Shown here one piece after another: positions 52,458-61,979 of a stretch of DNA of 64,000 nucleotides (positions are counted from its first letter, which is position 1; each line of letters starts with the position of its first letter). Position numbers and translations under genes: made by a program. The notes beneath the pieces were generated by a model. The model was not told the DNA's origin, did no database searches, and saw only the letters and a list, made by a program, of their open reading frames with translations. Source of the stretch: Gelidibacter salicanalis (GTDB lineage: Bacteria; Bacteroidota; Bacteroidia; Flavobacteriales; Flavobacteriaceae); contig NZ_VORX01000002.1 in NCBI RefSeq assembly GCF_007997285.1, positions 656,919 to 720,918 on the forward strand. The letters run 5' to 3'.

Positions 52458-54662
52458 TTAAACTCTTGAAACCTTATCAATCCCGTTAATTTTTTTTAGA
52501 TTCTCCATGAGTTTTTTAAGCATAGTGCTATTCTTTACAATAACGTTGATTTTACCAGAGAATATGCCGTCATCACTTTGAAAACTAATACTTTTCATGT
52601 TAACGTGCATGTTGGAAGAAATCACTTTTGTGATGTTATTGACCAAGCCCATGTTGTCAATACCAGACAAGGTTATTTGTGCCGCGAATTCCTGTTGTGA
52701 AGAGTCGATCCACTTGGCCTGCATAATCCGATAGGCGTAGTTAGATTGTAGGCTCAAGGCGTTAGGGCAATTCTTTTTATGAATTTTGATGCCCTCATTA
52801 ATTGTTAAAAACCCGAAGACCTCATCTCCCGGAATGGGGTTGCAGCAGGCTGAAAGTTTGTAGTCTAACTTCTCTTCTTCCTTACCAAACACCAAGCTGT
52901 CATATTTGGCGGTAATTTCATCCTTATCGATATTTTGGACCACCGTTGGCTTACGGATTTTACTCTTAATATAACTCATAAACGCATTGCTGCGCGAGGA
53001 GGCAAAATCCTTGAGCATTGGGTTGTCAATAGAGCCAATGCCCACGCGGTAAAATAAGTCTAAACTCGTTTTAAGCTTGAAAAAAACCACCATTTCATTG
53101 ATGGATTTTTCATCTAGAGCAATTTTAAGTTGCTTTAATTTTCTACGTAAAATTTCCTTGCCTTCTTCGGCAACAACTTTCTTTTCGTCTTTTAAAGACG
53201 ATTTAATTTTTCCGCGCGCTCGGGCGGTTGTTGCATAATCTAACCAGTTGCTATTCGGTCGTATGTTCTCAGATGTCAATATTTCAACCTGATCGCCACT
53301 TTGAAGCTCATGACTGAGCGGCACCAATTTGCCGTTCACTTTGGCGCCTCTGGTTTTCATGCCAATTTCTGTGTGGATGCTAAATGCAAAATCGAGTGGG
53401 GTAGCACCTTTAGGCAATGATTTTAGATCGCCTTTAGGTGAAAACACATATATTTCTTTGGAATATAAATTAAGCTTAAACTGTTCTACAAAGTCTACGG
53501 CATTCGTCTCATTGCTTTCCAAAGCTTCCTGGAGTTTGTCAATCCACGTGTCCAAAGCATCTTCAGCATTGCCCTGCTTGTATTTATAGTGTGCGGCGTA
53601 GCCTTTCTCCGCAATCTCATTCATCCGTTCACTCCTGATTTGCACTTCTACCCAGCGGCCTTTTGGCCCCATGACGGTGATGTGCAACGCTTCGTATCCT
53701 GTCGATTTAGGCGAAGAAATCCAATCGCGTAATCGGATAGGGTTGGGAATAAAATGATCGGTAACGATGGAATAAATTTTCCAGGCCAGAAATTTTTCAT
53801 TCGCAAAATCAGATTTATAAATGATCCGGACCGCAAATTTATCGTAGACTTCATCAAAAGAAACACCTTGTTTCAGCATTTTCCGTCTAATGGAATAAAT
53901 GGATTTTGGACGGCCCTTAATAGTGTAGGACAAGCCTTCCTTATCCAAAGAATCCACGATAACTTGAGAAAACGCCTTGATATAAATATCTTGTTCTTCC
54001 TTGCTTTCTTTTATTTTATTGTGAATTTCATGATATACCTCAGGCTCAGTATATTTAAGCCCCAAATCTTCAAGCTCACTTTTGATATTGTACAGTCCGA
54101 TCCTGTGTGCTAAAGGCGCATAGATGTATAAAGTTTCCGAGGCGATTTTTTCCTGCTTGTCCGCCCGCATGGAATCCATGGTCTGCATATTGTGAAGACG
54201 GTCCGCAATTTTGATGATGATCACCCGCACGTCATCATTTAAGGTCAACAGCATCTTCCTAAAATTCTCTGCTTGCGTCGAGACGTCAGTTTCTTTGCTC
54301 AACGAGGAGATTTTGGTCAATCCGTCCACAATTCGGGAGACTGTTTTACCAAAGGTTTGTTCAATATAGTTTAATGTGTAGTCAGGGTTATCCTCCACAA
54401 CATCGTGCAATAAAGCCGCGGCAATACAGGTGGCATCCAACCCAATTTCTTGGGCCACAATTTTAGCCACTGCAATGGGGTGGAATATATAGGCTTCTCC
54501 TGATTTGCGGCGCTGATCTTTGTGCGCCTCCACAGCCATATCAAAAGCTTTCCGTATCAGTTTCTTATCATCAATGCTAAGTGTTTGATAACTTACCTTG
54601 AGTAACTGTTTGTAGGCTTTGGCAATTGCAGCATTTTCCTTTTCGATATCAACTTCTGTCAT
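52458..54662 (-). CDS. Bifunctional (p)ppGpp synthetase/hydrolase, RelA/SpoT family
   Basis: A 734-residue long RSH protein, set to start at the Met at 54662 rather than an upstream Met at 54680. Domains in order: HD hydrolase (HPIAVAKIVA ... ALLHDVVEDN), synthetase (GRPKSIYSIRRKML, FDEVYDKFAVRIIY, EVQIRSERMNEIAEKGYAAHYKYK), TGS (IYVFSPKGDLKSLPKGATPLDFAF), a Cys-containing helical region (SACCNPIPGDEVFGF) and a C-terminal ACT domain. The hydrolase HD pair is intact, so it can both make and degrade the alarmone. Confidence 0.95.
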   Translation of the reverse strand: MTEVDIEKENAAIAKAYKQLLKVSYQTLSIDDKKLIRKAFDMAVEAHKDQRRKSGEAYIFHPIAVAKIVAQEIGLDATCIAAALLHDVVEDNPDYTLNYIEQTFGKTVSRIVDGLTKISSLSKETDVSTQAENFRKMLLTLNDDVRVIIIKIADRLHNMQTMDSMRADKQEKIASETLYIYAPLAHRIGLYNIKSELEDLGLKYTEPEVYHEIHNKIKESKEEQDIYIKAFSQVIVDSLDKEGLSYTIKGRPKSIYSIRRKMLKQGVSFDEVYDKFAVRIIYKSDFANEKFLAWKIYSIVTDHFIPNPIRLRDWISSPKSTGYEALHITVMGPKGRWVEVQIRSERMNEIAEKGYAAHYKYKQGNAEDALDTWIDKLQEALESNETNAVDFVEQFKLNLYSKEIYVFSPKGDLKSLPKGATPLDFAFSIHTEIGMKTRGAKVNGKLVPLSHELQSGDQVEILTSENIRPNSNWLDYATTARARGKIKSSLKDEKKVVAEEGKEILRRKLKQLKIALDEKSINEMVVFFKLKTSLDLFYRVGIGSIDNPMLKDFASSRSNAFMSYIKSKIRKPTVVQNIDKDEITAKYDSLVFGKEEEKLDYKLSACCNPIPGDEVFGFLTINEGIKIHKKNCPNALSLQSNYAYRIMQAKWIDSSQQEFAAQITLSGIDNMGLVNNITKVISSNMHVNMKSISFQSDDGIFSGKINVIVKNSTMLKKLMENLKKINGIDKVSRV

Positions 54663-54854
54663 AAAATAAAAGTAAGACAAAGAAAGGGAATTGACACTAT
54701 TTTTTAGAAATTTTGACAGTCTCGAATAAGTTGAGGAGAATTATCAGCAGATGAACTTTTTAGGTCAATATTTACATCTATTTTGTTAAATGAAATGCCT
54801 GATTCAGTGTAATTTTATCCAAAATAATTAAAGTTCCCACGCCTGTTTCCCTCT

Positions 54855-56117
54855 ATGTCTTTTGAACGCACCCAAGAAAAATTAAAAATACTTGCTGACG
54901 CAGCTAAATACGATGTATCCTGTGCCTCCAGTGGCAGTAAACGCAGTAATGCCAGCAAAGGTTTAGGTGATGCTACGGGCATGGGCATTTGCCATTCCTA
55001 TACTGAAGATGGCCGCTGTGTGTCCTTACTAAAAATTCTACTGACCAATTATTGCATTTTTGATTGCGCTTATTGCGTAACTCGAAAGAGTAATGACATC
55101 AAAAGGGCTGCTTTTCAGGTGCAGGAAGTAGTGGACTTGACCATCAATTTTTACCGTAGGAATTATATTGAAGGCTTATTTTTAAGTTCTGGAATTTTTA
55201 AAAGTGCCGATTATACTATGGAGCGCTTGGTGGCAGTGGCGAAGAAACTCCGTTTGGAAGAAAATTTTAATGGTTATATCCATTTAAAATCCATTCCGGG
55301 AGCTTCTGATGAGTTGATGAAAGAAGCAGGATTGTACGCGGATCGTCTGAGCGTAAATATTGAAATCCCCACCAAGGAAGGCTTGAAATTACTGGCGCCG
55401 GAAAAGAATCGGGAGGATTTTATAAAACCGATGGTCAAGGTAAAAAATGAAATCATTCAATACCAATCGGAACGAAAAATCATTAAAAGCACTCCAAAAT
55501 TTGCACCCGCAGGTCAGAGTACCCAAATGATTATTGGGGCGACCGGGGAGAGTGACCAACAGATTATGTGGACTTCCAATTATTTTTATAAAAAATTCAA
55601 TCTAAAACGAGTGTATTATTCTGGATATATTCCTATTAGCTACGATTCGCGTTTGCCACAAATAGGTACCGATGTGCCCATGTTGCGTGAAAATCGATTG
55701 TATCAAACAGATTGGTTAATGCGTTTTTACGGTTTTGAAGTGCACGAAATACTAAATAACGAGCATCAAAATCTCGATTTAGACGTTGATCCTAAGTTAG
55801 GATGGGCTTTACGAAATATGGAACATTTCCCGATTGATGTGAACAAAGCTGATAAATTTATGGTGGCGCGTATTCCTGGATTAGGGATGAAATCAGTCTA
55901 TAAAATTCTGCAGGCCCGACAATTCAGAAAATTAAATTGGGACCATTTAAAACGTATGGGTGTAGCCCTGAATAGAGCAAAATATTTTTTAGTGTGCGAT
56001 TCTAGAGACTTTGAACGTCGCGATTTGACTTCCCCGCAATTAAAATCCATTATTTTACAAAACTCGACCAGTAAATATCAGAAAATATTGAGTCCGCAAT
56101 TGAATTTGTTTGGATAG
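54855..56117 (+). CDS. Putative DNA modification/repair radical SAM protein
   Basis: A 420-residue radical SAM enzyme with the iron-sulfur motif CIFDCAYC (Cys67, Cys71, Cys74), a TIM-barrel-like centre and a C-terminal helix-hairpin-helix (VARIPGLGMKSVYKILQARQFRKLNWDHLKRMGV, about 335-370), which suggests DNA binding. It matches the family named putative DNA modification/repair radical SAM protein (TIGR03916). The gene that follows is its usual partner and starts directly after the stop, so the two are coupled. The reaction is unknown. Confidence 0.88.
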   Translation: MSFERTQEKLKILADAAKYDVSCASSGSKRSNASKGLGDATGMGICHSYTEDGRCVSLLKILLTNYCIFDCAYCVTRKSNDIKRAAFQVQEVVDLTINFYRRNYIEGLFLSSGIFKSADYTMERLVAVAKKLRLEENFNGYIHLKSIPGASDELMKEAGLYADRLSVNIEIPTKEGLKLLAPEKNREDFIKPMVKVKNEIIQYQSERKIIKSTPKFAPAGQSTQMIIGATGESDQQIMWTSNYFYKKFNLKRVYYSGYIPISYDSRLPQIGTDVPMLRENRLYQTDWLMRFYGFEVHEILNNEHQNLDLDVDPKLGWALRNMEHFPIDVNKADKFMVARIPGLGMKSVYKILQARQFRKLNWDHLKRMGVALNRAKYFLVCDSRDFERRDLTSPQLKSIILQNSTSKYQKILSPQLNLFG

Positions 56118-56897
56118 ATGTTAATGTCAGAAGAACATATCCTCCGTTACGACGGCACTTTTGATGGATTTCTGACCGCAGTTTTTCATGTATTTGAGCT
56201 TAAATTGCTGACCGTTAGCTTTCAAAGACCAGAGCGCGTTCAAGAATCGTTGTTTGGTAATACTATTGAAATTATTACCGATTTAGAAAAGGCTGATCGG
56301 GTGTGGAAAGGCATCAAATCTAAAACAAGTGGAACAGGAAGTTACAGAGTGTACAGTTCATTTTTAAGTGAGCAGGCTGGAGTTGAGGTATTGCTACTGG
56401 ATTATTTACGACAAGCCTTTAAAAGTGCAATACCTATGGATTCCGATTTCTCTAATGCTACCGTTTTAAAAGTTTCACAAATTGCTAAAAGTGTCGGGCG
56501 AGAAAAACACAGAATGGAGGCTTTTGTGCGATTCCGACTGACTAATGATGGCATCTACTTTGCTACAGTAGAACCGGATTTTGATGTGCTGCCCCTAATT
56601 TCCAAACATTTTAAAAGCCGCTATGCGGACCAAAAATGGATTATATACGATATAAAACGCGGTTATGGTTTGTATTATGATTTGGAAAAGGTTGAGGTTA
56701 TGCAACTGTCTTTACCCGAGGGTTTTGATGCCACTAAAACCAATCGCGATTATTTTACCGCTTCAGAACTTGAATTTCAGACCTTATGGCAAGATTATTT
56801 TGAGAGCACTAATATAAAGTCTCGTAAAAACATGAAGTTGCACGTCCAGCATGTGCCCAAGCGCTATTGGAAATATTTGAGTGAAAAATTGCGGTAA
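56118..56897 (+). CDS. TIGR03915-family putative DNA repair protein
   Basis: A 259-residue partner of the radical SAM gene, starting at the base after its stop. Features: ILRYDGTFDGFLTAVFHVFELK at the N-terminus, MEAFVRFRLTNDGIYFATVEPDFDVLPLISKHFKSRYADQKWIIYD in the middle and the MKLHVQHVPKRYWKYL end. In some genomes the same domain is fused to a uracil-DNA-glycosylase-like domain, which supports a DNA repair role; no catalytic motif is certain. Confidence 0.88.
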   Translation: MLMSEEHILRYDGTFDGFLTAVFHVFELKLLTVSFQRPERVQESLFGNTIEIITDLEKADRVWKGIKSKTSGTGSYRVYSSFLSEQAGVEVLLLDYLRQAFKSAIPMDSDFSNATVLKVSQIAKSVGREKHRMEAFVRFRLTNDGIYFATVEPDFDVLPLISKHFKSRYADQKWIIYDIKRGYGLYYDLEKVEVMQLSLPEGFDATKTNRDYFTASELEFQTLWQDYFESTNIKSRKNMKLHVQHVPKRYWKYLSEKLR

Positions 56898-56951
56898 TTA
56901 TTTTTTACTACTGCTTTAAAACCCGATCTAAGGTTTTGTCGTAGATGAAGT

Positions 56952-57902
56952 GTGAGAATTTTTGTTTTTTTAATCGTTTTATGTCCAACTGTGGTTTTTT
57001 CTCAGAAATTAGACCATTGGGCCTCCTTCCGAAACATTTCCAGTAACAGCTATTTCCGATTGAATTACGATAATGACTATTTTAATGCTACAGACCGAAA
57101 CTACACGCAAGGCTATAGTTTTGAGATGGTATTGCCGATATTAGAAAAAAACCCTATCAACAAACTGCTGCTTACGCACAAGGATAATTCCTATCGCTAT
57201 GGCTTCACCCTTGAACATTTTGGGTATACACCAGATCATTATGAAAGTCCCGACATCCAAAAAGGTGATCGACCTTTTTCAGCGACAATTCTGTTGAAAA
57301 GTTTTGTGCTTGCCACGAATGAGGTCAACAAATCGCGCACGAGCACATCTTTGAGTCTGGGATTGATCGGTCCTGGTGCTTTTGGAAAAGAAATGCAGGT
57401 GGCCATTCACAAGGCTACAGGTAATAAAATTCCCTTGGGATGGCAACATCAAATAAAAAATGATGTTGTCGTAAATTATGGTCTTCATTATGAAATCCAA
57501 CTTTTTAGATATCGGAATTTATGGTCTTTACAAGGCCTTGCTTCAGCGAATCTTGGCACATTATTTACCAATGCATCCGTAGGAATGAATAGTGTCTTTG
57601 GAATTTTAAACAACCCTTTTGCTGTCAACGGTGATCGTGCTTTTAAATTATATGCTTTTGCCCAGCCTTCTATTTCTATCGTTGGATATGACGCTACACT
57701 ACAAGGCGGGGTGTTTAACAGGAGCAGCCCATATGTTATTGAATCAAGCGAGATAAATCGGGTTACGGGGCAGCTTAACTTCGGAGTCATACTGCAAACC
57801 CGCTCACTATATTTTGAATATACTCGATCATACCTTTCTAAAGAATTTGAATCAGGAGAAGCATCTGGTTGGGGTGGCGTAAAAATTGGATTTACGTTTT
57901 AA
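56952..57902 (+). CDS. LpxR-like lipid A deacylase (DUF2219)
   Basis: A 316-residue outer-membrane beta-barrel protein with a signal peptide (1-17, ending VFS-Q). The family pattern is present: LNYDNDYFNATDRNYTQGYSFE near the N-terminus holds the Asn/Asp metal-site residues, and LGLIGPGAFGKEMQ with the catalytic-type Gln/His context follows. The C-terminal Phe supports barrel insertion. LpxR removes the 3'-acyloxyacyl chains of lipid A; activity here is inferred. Confidence 0.85.
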   Translation: MRIFVFLIVLCPTVVFSQKLDHWASFRNISSNSYFRLNYDNDYFNATDRNYTQGYSFEMVLPILEKNPINKLLLTHKDNSYRYGFTLEHFGYTPDHYESPDIQKGDRPFSATILLKSFVLATNEVNKSRTSTSLSLGLIGPGAFGKEMQVAIHKATGNKIPLGWQHQIKNDVVVNYGLHYEIQLFRYRNLWSLQGLASANLGTLFTNASVGMNSVFGILNNPFAVNGDRAFKLYAFAQPSISIVGYDATLQGGVFNRSSPYVIESSEINRVTGQLNFGVILQTRSLYFEYTRSYLSKEFESGEASGWGGVKIGFTF

Positions 57903-57992
57903 TTTCCTTCTCCGTAAAGTAAACCTAAGGGTTGTAATTCTACTTTAATTTAAAATTTTACATGCTTTTTTGGGTTAATTTCTCTTCAATAG

Positions 57993-58025
57993 TTGTAGTG
58001 TACCATAAGTTTATGGCTAACTTTG
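57993..58025 (+). promoter_or_regulatory. Promoter of the 323-residue hypothetical gene
   Basis: TTG at 57993-57995, a 22-bp spacer, and TAACTTTG at 58018-58025, about 30 bp before the ATG at 58057. Confidence 0.55.
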
Positions 58026-58056
58026 CGGGAATTATCAACTAATTTCTTCGCAAGTG

Positions 58057-59028
58057 ATGTCTCAAACACTCTATAATCCTTTTACTGACCTTATTTTTGA
58101 TCCGCATTTTTGCTTTCTTTCCGGCGCTTTAACGACTGAAAAAATGTCGGTTTTTCCAAAATGGCTGATGGATCATTTTAATTTTGGTGATGAACGTATT
58201 GAAATGATGGATAAGGAAAAATCGTACAATTATGAAGATTTAGAATTGCCGTGTTCACTTAAAGTTAAACAAGCCTTCGACGCCATAGATATCAAAATTA
58301 AGGCGGCCTATGAACACGGTTATGAAGGGATGGCTGCACTTGATGAACTTCTGATTTTTCAGTGGACGGGCAGAATGGTGTATGGTTTGTTATATTACGA
58401 AATGGTCTATGAGAGAAACCGACTTCTTAAGACAGGTGAGGAATTTGAGCTTTCTCCGGCATTGCAGGAGCGGTTTAGCAATTTTCATCTCATGTTACAG
58501 TCTATTATAGAACCGATTAGCTTTGAAGGTAAAAAACCGTGGAGTATTGTGGTGTTTCCTCTAAAATATTCGGCAGATATTTTTAGTTATCGCGATGATG
58601 CCATTAATTTAATGTTTTCGTTTGGGGTAAACGGCTTTGGATTTGTAGCCTGCTTACAAGATAATGGTGTCATTAAAGCGAAGCATACAGAAGTGCTGGA
58701 GAAAATTGAAGGTCACGTGTTGCACCCCGTACAGTTTGAAGAATTATACGCTAGATTTCATTATTCCGACTATATATTGCAATACAGCCCTAAATACCTT
58801 GTTGAATATAATGTTGATCTCATCAGCATAGCCGTAAAAGAAGAAAAAGAACCGCTTTTCGGATTCTGGAATGAGGATATCTATGCGCAACTCTTGTCGA
58901 ATTACTGGGGTGTTTACGGGATTACTAAAGACGATATTCTTCAACCGCAACGCCCGACATTAAGCTTCTTGGAAAATCCGTATACTAAAGAATTTGTGAA
59001 TCCAGAAACTATAGCGCTTCCATTTTAG
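58057..59028 (+). CDS. Conserved hypothetical protein
   Basis: A 323-residue soluble protein of unknown function. It opens SQTLYNPFTDLIFDPHFCFLSG, contains many aromatic residues and Phe/Tyr-rich strands, and ends without a known motif. No signal peptide or membrane segment is seen. The ATG at 58057 is preferred over a GTG immediately before it (58054). It is monocistronic, with its own promoter. Confidence 0.65.
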   Translation: MSQTLYNPFTDLIFDPHFCFLSGALTTEKMSVFPKWLMDHFNFGDERIEMMDKEKSYNYEDLELPCSLKVKQAFDAIDIKIKAAYEHGYEGMAALDELLIFQWTGRMVYGLLYYEMVYERNRLLKTGEEFELSPALQERFSNFHLMLQSIIEPISFEGKKPWSIVVFPLKYSADIFSYRDDAINLMFSFGVNGFGFVACLQDNGVIKAKHTEVLEKIEGHVLHPVQFEELYARFHYSDYILQYSPKYLVEYNVDLISIAVKEEKEPLFGFWNEDIYAQLLSNYWGVYGITKDDILQPQRPTLSFLENPYTKEFVNPETIALPF

Positions 59029-59081
59029 AAACGTTTTTTATGGTTGTAAACACAGAGGACTCCTTTAAAATATGATTTTAA

Positions 59082-59924
59082 TTAAAGTCGGATCACTTCA
59101 ATATTACCCTTGTCGGCAAGGGTGACGTAAATAGTTTTGTAATCTGGACTAAAGGTCAAATTAGAAGGTTTTTGCCCTTTCAATCGGTATTCCTTTAGTA
59201 CCTTTCCGGTTGGTGATAAGACGACGACGGTGCCTTTGTCGTAACGCGTCACGTAAAGATTCCCCTCTCGATCACAACGCATCCCATCCAAGCCAAAATC
59301 TGCAAAAGACATGAACTCTTTCTTGTTTTTGATCATCCCATCTTCATCAATATCATACACCCAAATTTTGCGTTGCACGGACTCATTGACGTATAATTTT
59401 TTGCCGTCCGGACTCACTTCAATACCGTTTGTGGTACCCATGTTGTCTTCTAATAATTTAAAGCCATTTTCTTTGGTTACCTTCCAGATCTTGCCAGTAT
59501 TATCGGCCCAATTTGGGTCACTTGCATAAATGGTGTCATCAGGCGCAATAGCAATATCATTAGGTTGATTGGCCGTTGGTTCATGCGCATAAACTTCGAT
59601 ATGTTTAGAACTCATATCAATTTCTAAAATATTATGATTGACGTAGTCCGCCACAAACATCTGGTGCTGCTGGCCAAAGCGAATGCCGTTTCCAATACTG
59701 CCGTTAGGTAAAGTAACAAATACCGTGCTTTCGCCAGTTGGGGTAATTTTACCAATGGTGCCTTGCTCTTTATAATTGACCGCATAAATAGTGCCTTGGT
59801 CATCTGTCGCAGGGCCTTCAATTCCTGATGTAAAACTTCCTTCCTTGGTAAATTCTTTGCTGTGGTAGCCAGTGGCGCACCCCATCAACATTGCAGAAAG
59901 GCATAGGATCGTAAAATATTTCAT
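59082..59924 (-). CDS. SMP-30/gluconolactonase-family beta-propeller lipoprotein
   Basis: A 280-residue protein with a lipoprotein signal (lipobox LMGC, Cys16) and a six-bladed beta-propeller of the SMP-30/gluconolactonase/LRE type. The metal-site residues are visible: Glu in GIEGPATDDQG, Asn in TTNGIEVSPDGKKLYVNE and Asp in GLDGMRCDREGNLYVT. Members hydrolyse lactones or related esters; the substrate is unknown. Its upstream neighbour, 10 bp away, encodes a secreted protein, so an operon is likely. Confidence 0.85.
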   Translation of the reverse strand: MKYFTILCLSAMLMGCATGYHSKEFTKEGSFTSGIEGPATDDQGTIYAVNYKEQGTIGKITPTGESTVFVTLPNGSIGNGIRFGQQHQMFVADYVNHNILEIDMSSKHIEVYAHEPTANQPNDIAIAPDDTIYASDPNWADNTGKIWKVTKENGFKLLEDNMGTTNGIEVSPDGKKLYVNESVQRKIWVYDIDEDGMIKNKKEFMSFADFGLDGMRCDREGNLYVTRYDKGTVVVLSPTGKVLKEYRLKGQKPSNLTFSPDYKTIYVTLADKGNIEVIRL

Positions 59925-59934
59925 AGGATAGATT

Positions 59935-60534
59935 CTAATTGTTGTCGGCAGGAGTAATCATAATATGAGAGCGGTGGGTGTCAGCATCCATTAACCATGG
60001 CATTCCTGGGGCGCTAGGTTTGGTTGGCAGTCCAGTTTCTGCGCCAGACATATAGGGTTTGTAGAGAACATATCTCATTTTGCTGTTTGTCAATGCGCCA
60101 GTTTCAAAATCATAATCTTCTTTCGTAGCAGTAACCATATAAGCTGCAGCAGGCTCTTTAGGCATTATTAAGGTGCCAGCGTCAATGTCTTGTTTGCGTA
60201 GCTCCCGTTTTTCAGCTTCATTTTTTCCACTATCGGCCAACTCACGACCTCTAGCCATATAGGTTTCCAATTTATCACTATAACAAGATACCATGACGCC
60301 ATTTCTCTTTGGGCTGTTAGCGATACAAATTAGACCATTGTTGCCTTCCCGCAGGGTAACGAGTTCGCCTTTTTCATTGTAGCCCAACACTTTTGCGCCG
60401 TCTTGATACATCTCAGGACTGGCATATAACGCGGTTTTTATTTGACTTTCTGCTGATGGAATCTTGGTTTGGCCTATGGCGATTCCAAAACACAATACAA
60501 ACGATAGCAACATTAGATTTTTCATAAGTTTCAA
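59935..60534 (-). CDS. Secreted hypothetical protein
   Basis: A 199-residue protein with a signal peptide (about 1-21, ending AIG-Q). The mature part has no motif I recognise; it includes LICIANSPKRNGVMVSCYS and a Pro/Gly-rich end (LPTKPSAPGMPWLMDADTHRSHIMI). It precedes the SMP-30-like lipoprotein by 10 bp and is probably cotranscribed with it. Confidence 0.7.
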   Translation of the reverse strand: MKLMKNLMLLSFVLCFGIAIGQTKIPSAESQIKTALYASPEMYQDGAKVLGYNEKGELVTLREGNNGLICIANSPKRNGVMVSCYSDKLETYMARGRELADSGKNEAEKRELRKQDIDAGTLIMPKEPAAAYMVTATKEDYDFETGALTNSKMRYVLYKPYMSGAETGLPTKPSAPGMPWLMDADTHRSHIMITPADNN

Positions 60535-60649
60535 TTTTTAAATGACTGCTTAAGATACGATATTTTTGGGTACTAGAGTGGAATTTTTTGTATAGGTTCC
60601 TAGGCCGTATTAGATAAGATAGCTGAATAAACGATGACCAGATCTCAAA

Positions 60650-61882
60650 TTATGTTCTTAAATTCCTAATCCGCTCCAATAGCGTTGGATGTGAATAGTG
60701 CACCCATACGTAGGCCGGATGTGGGGTCAAGTTGCTCAAACTGTTTTTTGATAGCTTTTTCAAGGAACTCACCAAAGGTTCGCTTTTGTAAGTGTTTTTA
60801 GCGTAATCATCAGCTTGGTATTCAAATTTGCGTGAGAAATGGTTCATCACAAACCCCGTCAGCTCTGAAATGGGCGAGTAAAGCAATCCGAAAGCAATCA
60901 AGCCGACATGAAAACTCGGAATAGCCACTCCAAGCGCATTAGATAATAATGGGTTCGATATAAATATGGAAAGAATATATAATGTAAGTCCAGTAAGTAA
61001 CAAGGACGCCACCATATTAAAAATGATATGTTTTTTTTTGTAGTGTCCCACTTCATGCGCCAACACCGCTACAATTTCTTCATTATCTAAATCTTTAACT
61101 AAGGTATCGTAGAGCGTCACGCGTTTTTCACTGCCAAATCCCGAAAAATAGGCATTAGCTTTGGTGCTGCGTTTGGAACCATCAATCACAAATATTTTAT
61201 CCAAATTAAAACCAACGGAATTCGCGTAAGCCGAAATTTTTTCTCTTAAGACTCCAGCTTCCAAAGGTGTTTGCTTATTAAATAACGGGACGATGAGTCG
61301 CGCGTAAAACAAATTGGCAAAAATGCTAAATACTGCCACGAGTGCCCAGGCGTATAGCCAGAAATTAGTTCCAGTAACTTCATAGAACCATATGATAACG
61401 GCTAGTAGTCCGCCGCCAATAATGCCCATCATTACTAATCCTTTCAATTTATCGAGTAGAAAGGTTTTTTTTGAGGTTTTGTTAAATCCAAAACGTTCCT
61501 CAATCACAAAGGTTTGGTAATAGGAGAACGGCGTGGTGAGCAGGTCACTCCCCAACATGATGATGCCGAAGAAAATGAAAGCAATAACGATACTGTTATC
61601 ACTATAACTCCTGGCGATAGTGTCAACAAATTCAAAACCGTCTAACAGCAAAAAGGCTAAAGTTAATACCAATGAAAATGTTGAGGTAATGACGCCAAAC
61701 TTGTAATTAGTGGCTTTGTACCGCTGCGATTTTATATATGCTTCTTCGTCATACACATCGGTCAGTTCCGCTGGGATGGGATCATTATAATGTGCGGCGT
61801 TCAAAGCATCCAAAATTTTATCGACAATAAAATCGAGGATGATTACGGCAATGATGATATAGAAAAGGGTGGTGGCAGTCAT
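60650..61882 (-). CDS. M48-family metallopeptidase (Ste24/CAAX-protease type)
   Basis: A 410-residue membrane zinc peptidase with about seven hydrophobic segments. The active site is VLAHEVGHYKKKH (HExxH), and the third ligand Glu lies in FEYQADDYAKN downstream. The middle domain VIDGSKRSTKANAYFSGFGSEKRVTLYDTLV is the family signature. Bacterial members act in membrane-protein quality control. A heptamer array fills the space upstream of the start. Confidence 0.92.
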   Translation of the reverse strand: MTATTLFYIIIAVIILDFIVDKILDALNAAHYNDPIPAELTDVYDEEAYIKSQRYKATNYKFGVITSTFSLVLTLAFLLLDGFEFVDTIARSYSDNSIVIAFIFFGIIMLGSDLLTTPFSYYQTFVIEERFGFNKTSKKTFLLDKLKGLVMMGIIGGGLLAVIIWFYEVTGTNFWLYAWALVAVFSIFANLFYARLIVPLFNKQTPLEAGVLREKISAYANSVGFNLDKIFVIDGSKRSTKANAYFSGFGSEKRVTLYDTLVKDLDNEEIVAVLAHEVGHYKKKHIIFNMVASLLLTGLTLYILSIFISNPLLSNALGVAIPSFHVGLIAFGLLYSPISELTGFVMNHFSRKFEYQADDYAKNTYKSEPLVSSLKKLSKNSLSNLTPHPAYVWVHYSHPTLLERIRNLRT

Positions 61883-61884
61883 GG

Positions 61885-61974
61885 GTTTTAGTATTCAGTT
61901 GGCAGAATTCAGAATTCAGTATTCAGTATTCAGTTGGCAGTTTTCAGTATTCAGTTGGCAGTTTCGGTTGGCAG
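61885..61974. repeat. Heptamer array 4, units TATTCAG and TTGGCAG
   Basis: About thirteen units: GTTTTAG, TATTCAG, TTGGCAG, AATTCAG twice, TATTCAG twice, TTGGCAG, TTTTCAG, TATTCAG, TTGGCAG, one 6-bp unit, TTGGCAG. It uses the same two main units as array 1, 49 kb away. It lies between the TrmH-family gene stop (6 bp) and the M48 start (3 bp). Confidence 0.9.
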
Positions 61975-61979
61975 GATTG

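Noticed and set aside
57913..57945. TAAAGTA/TACTTTA stem after the LpxR-like gene as a terminator
   Set aside because: The stem is AT-only on the outside and lacks a following T-run, so support is too weak.
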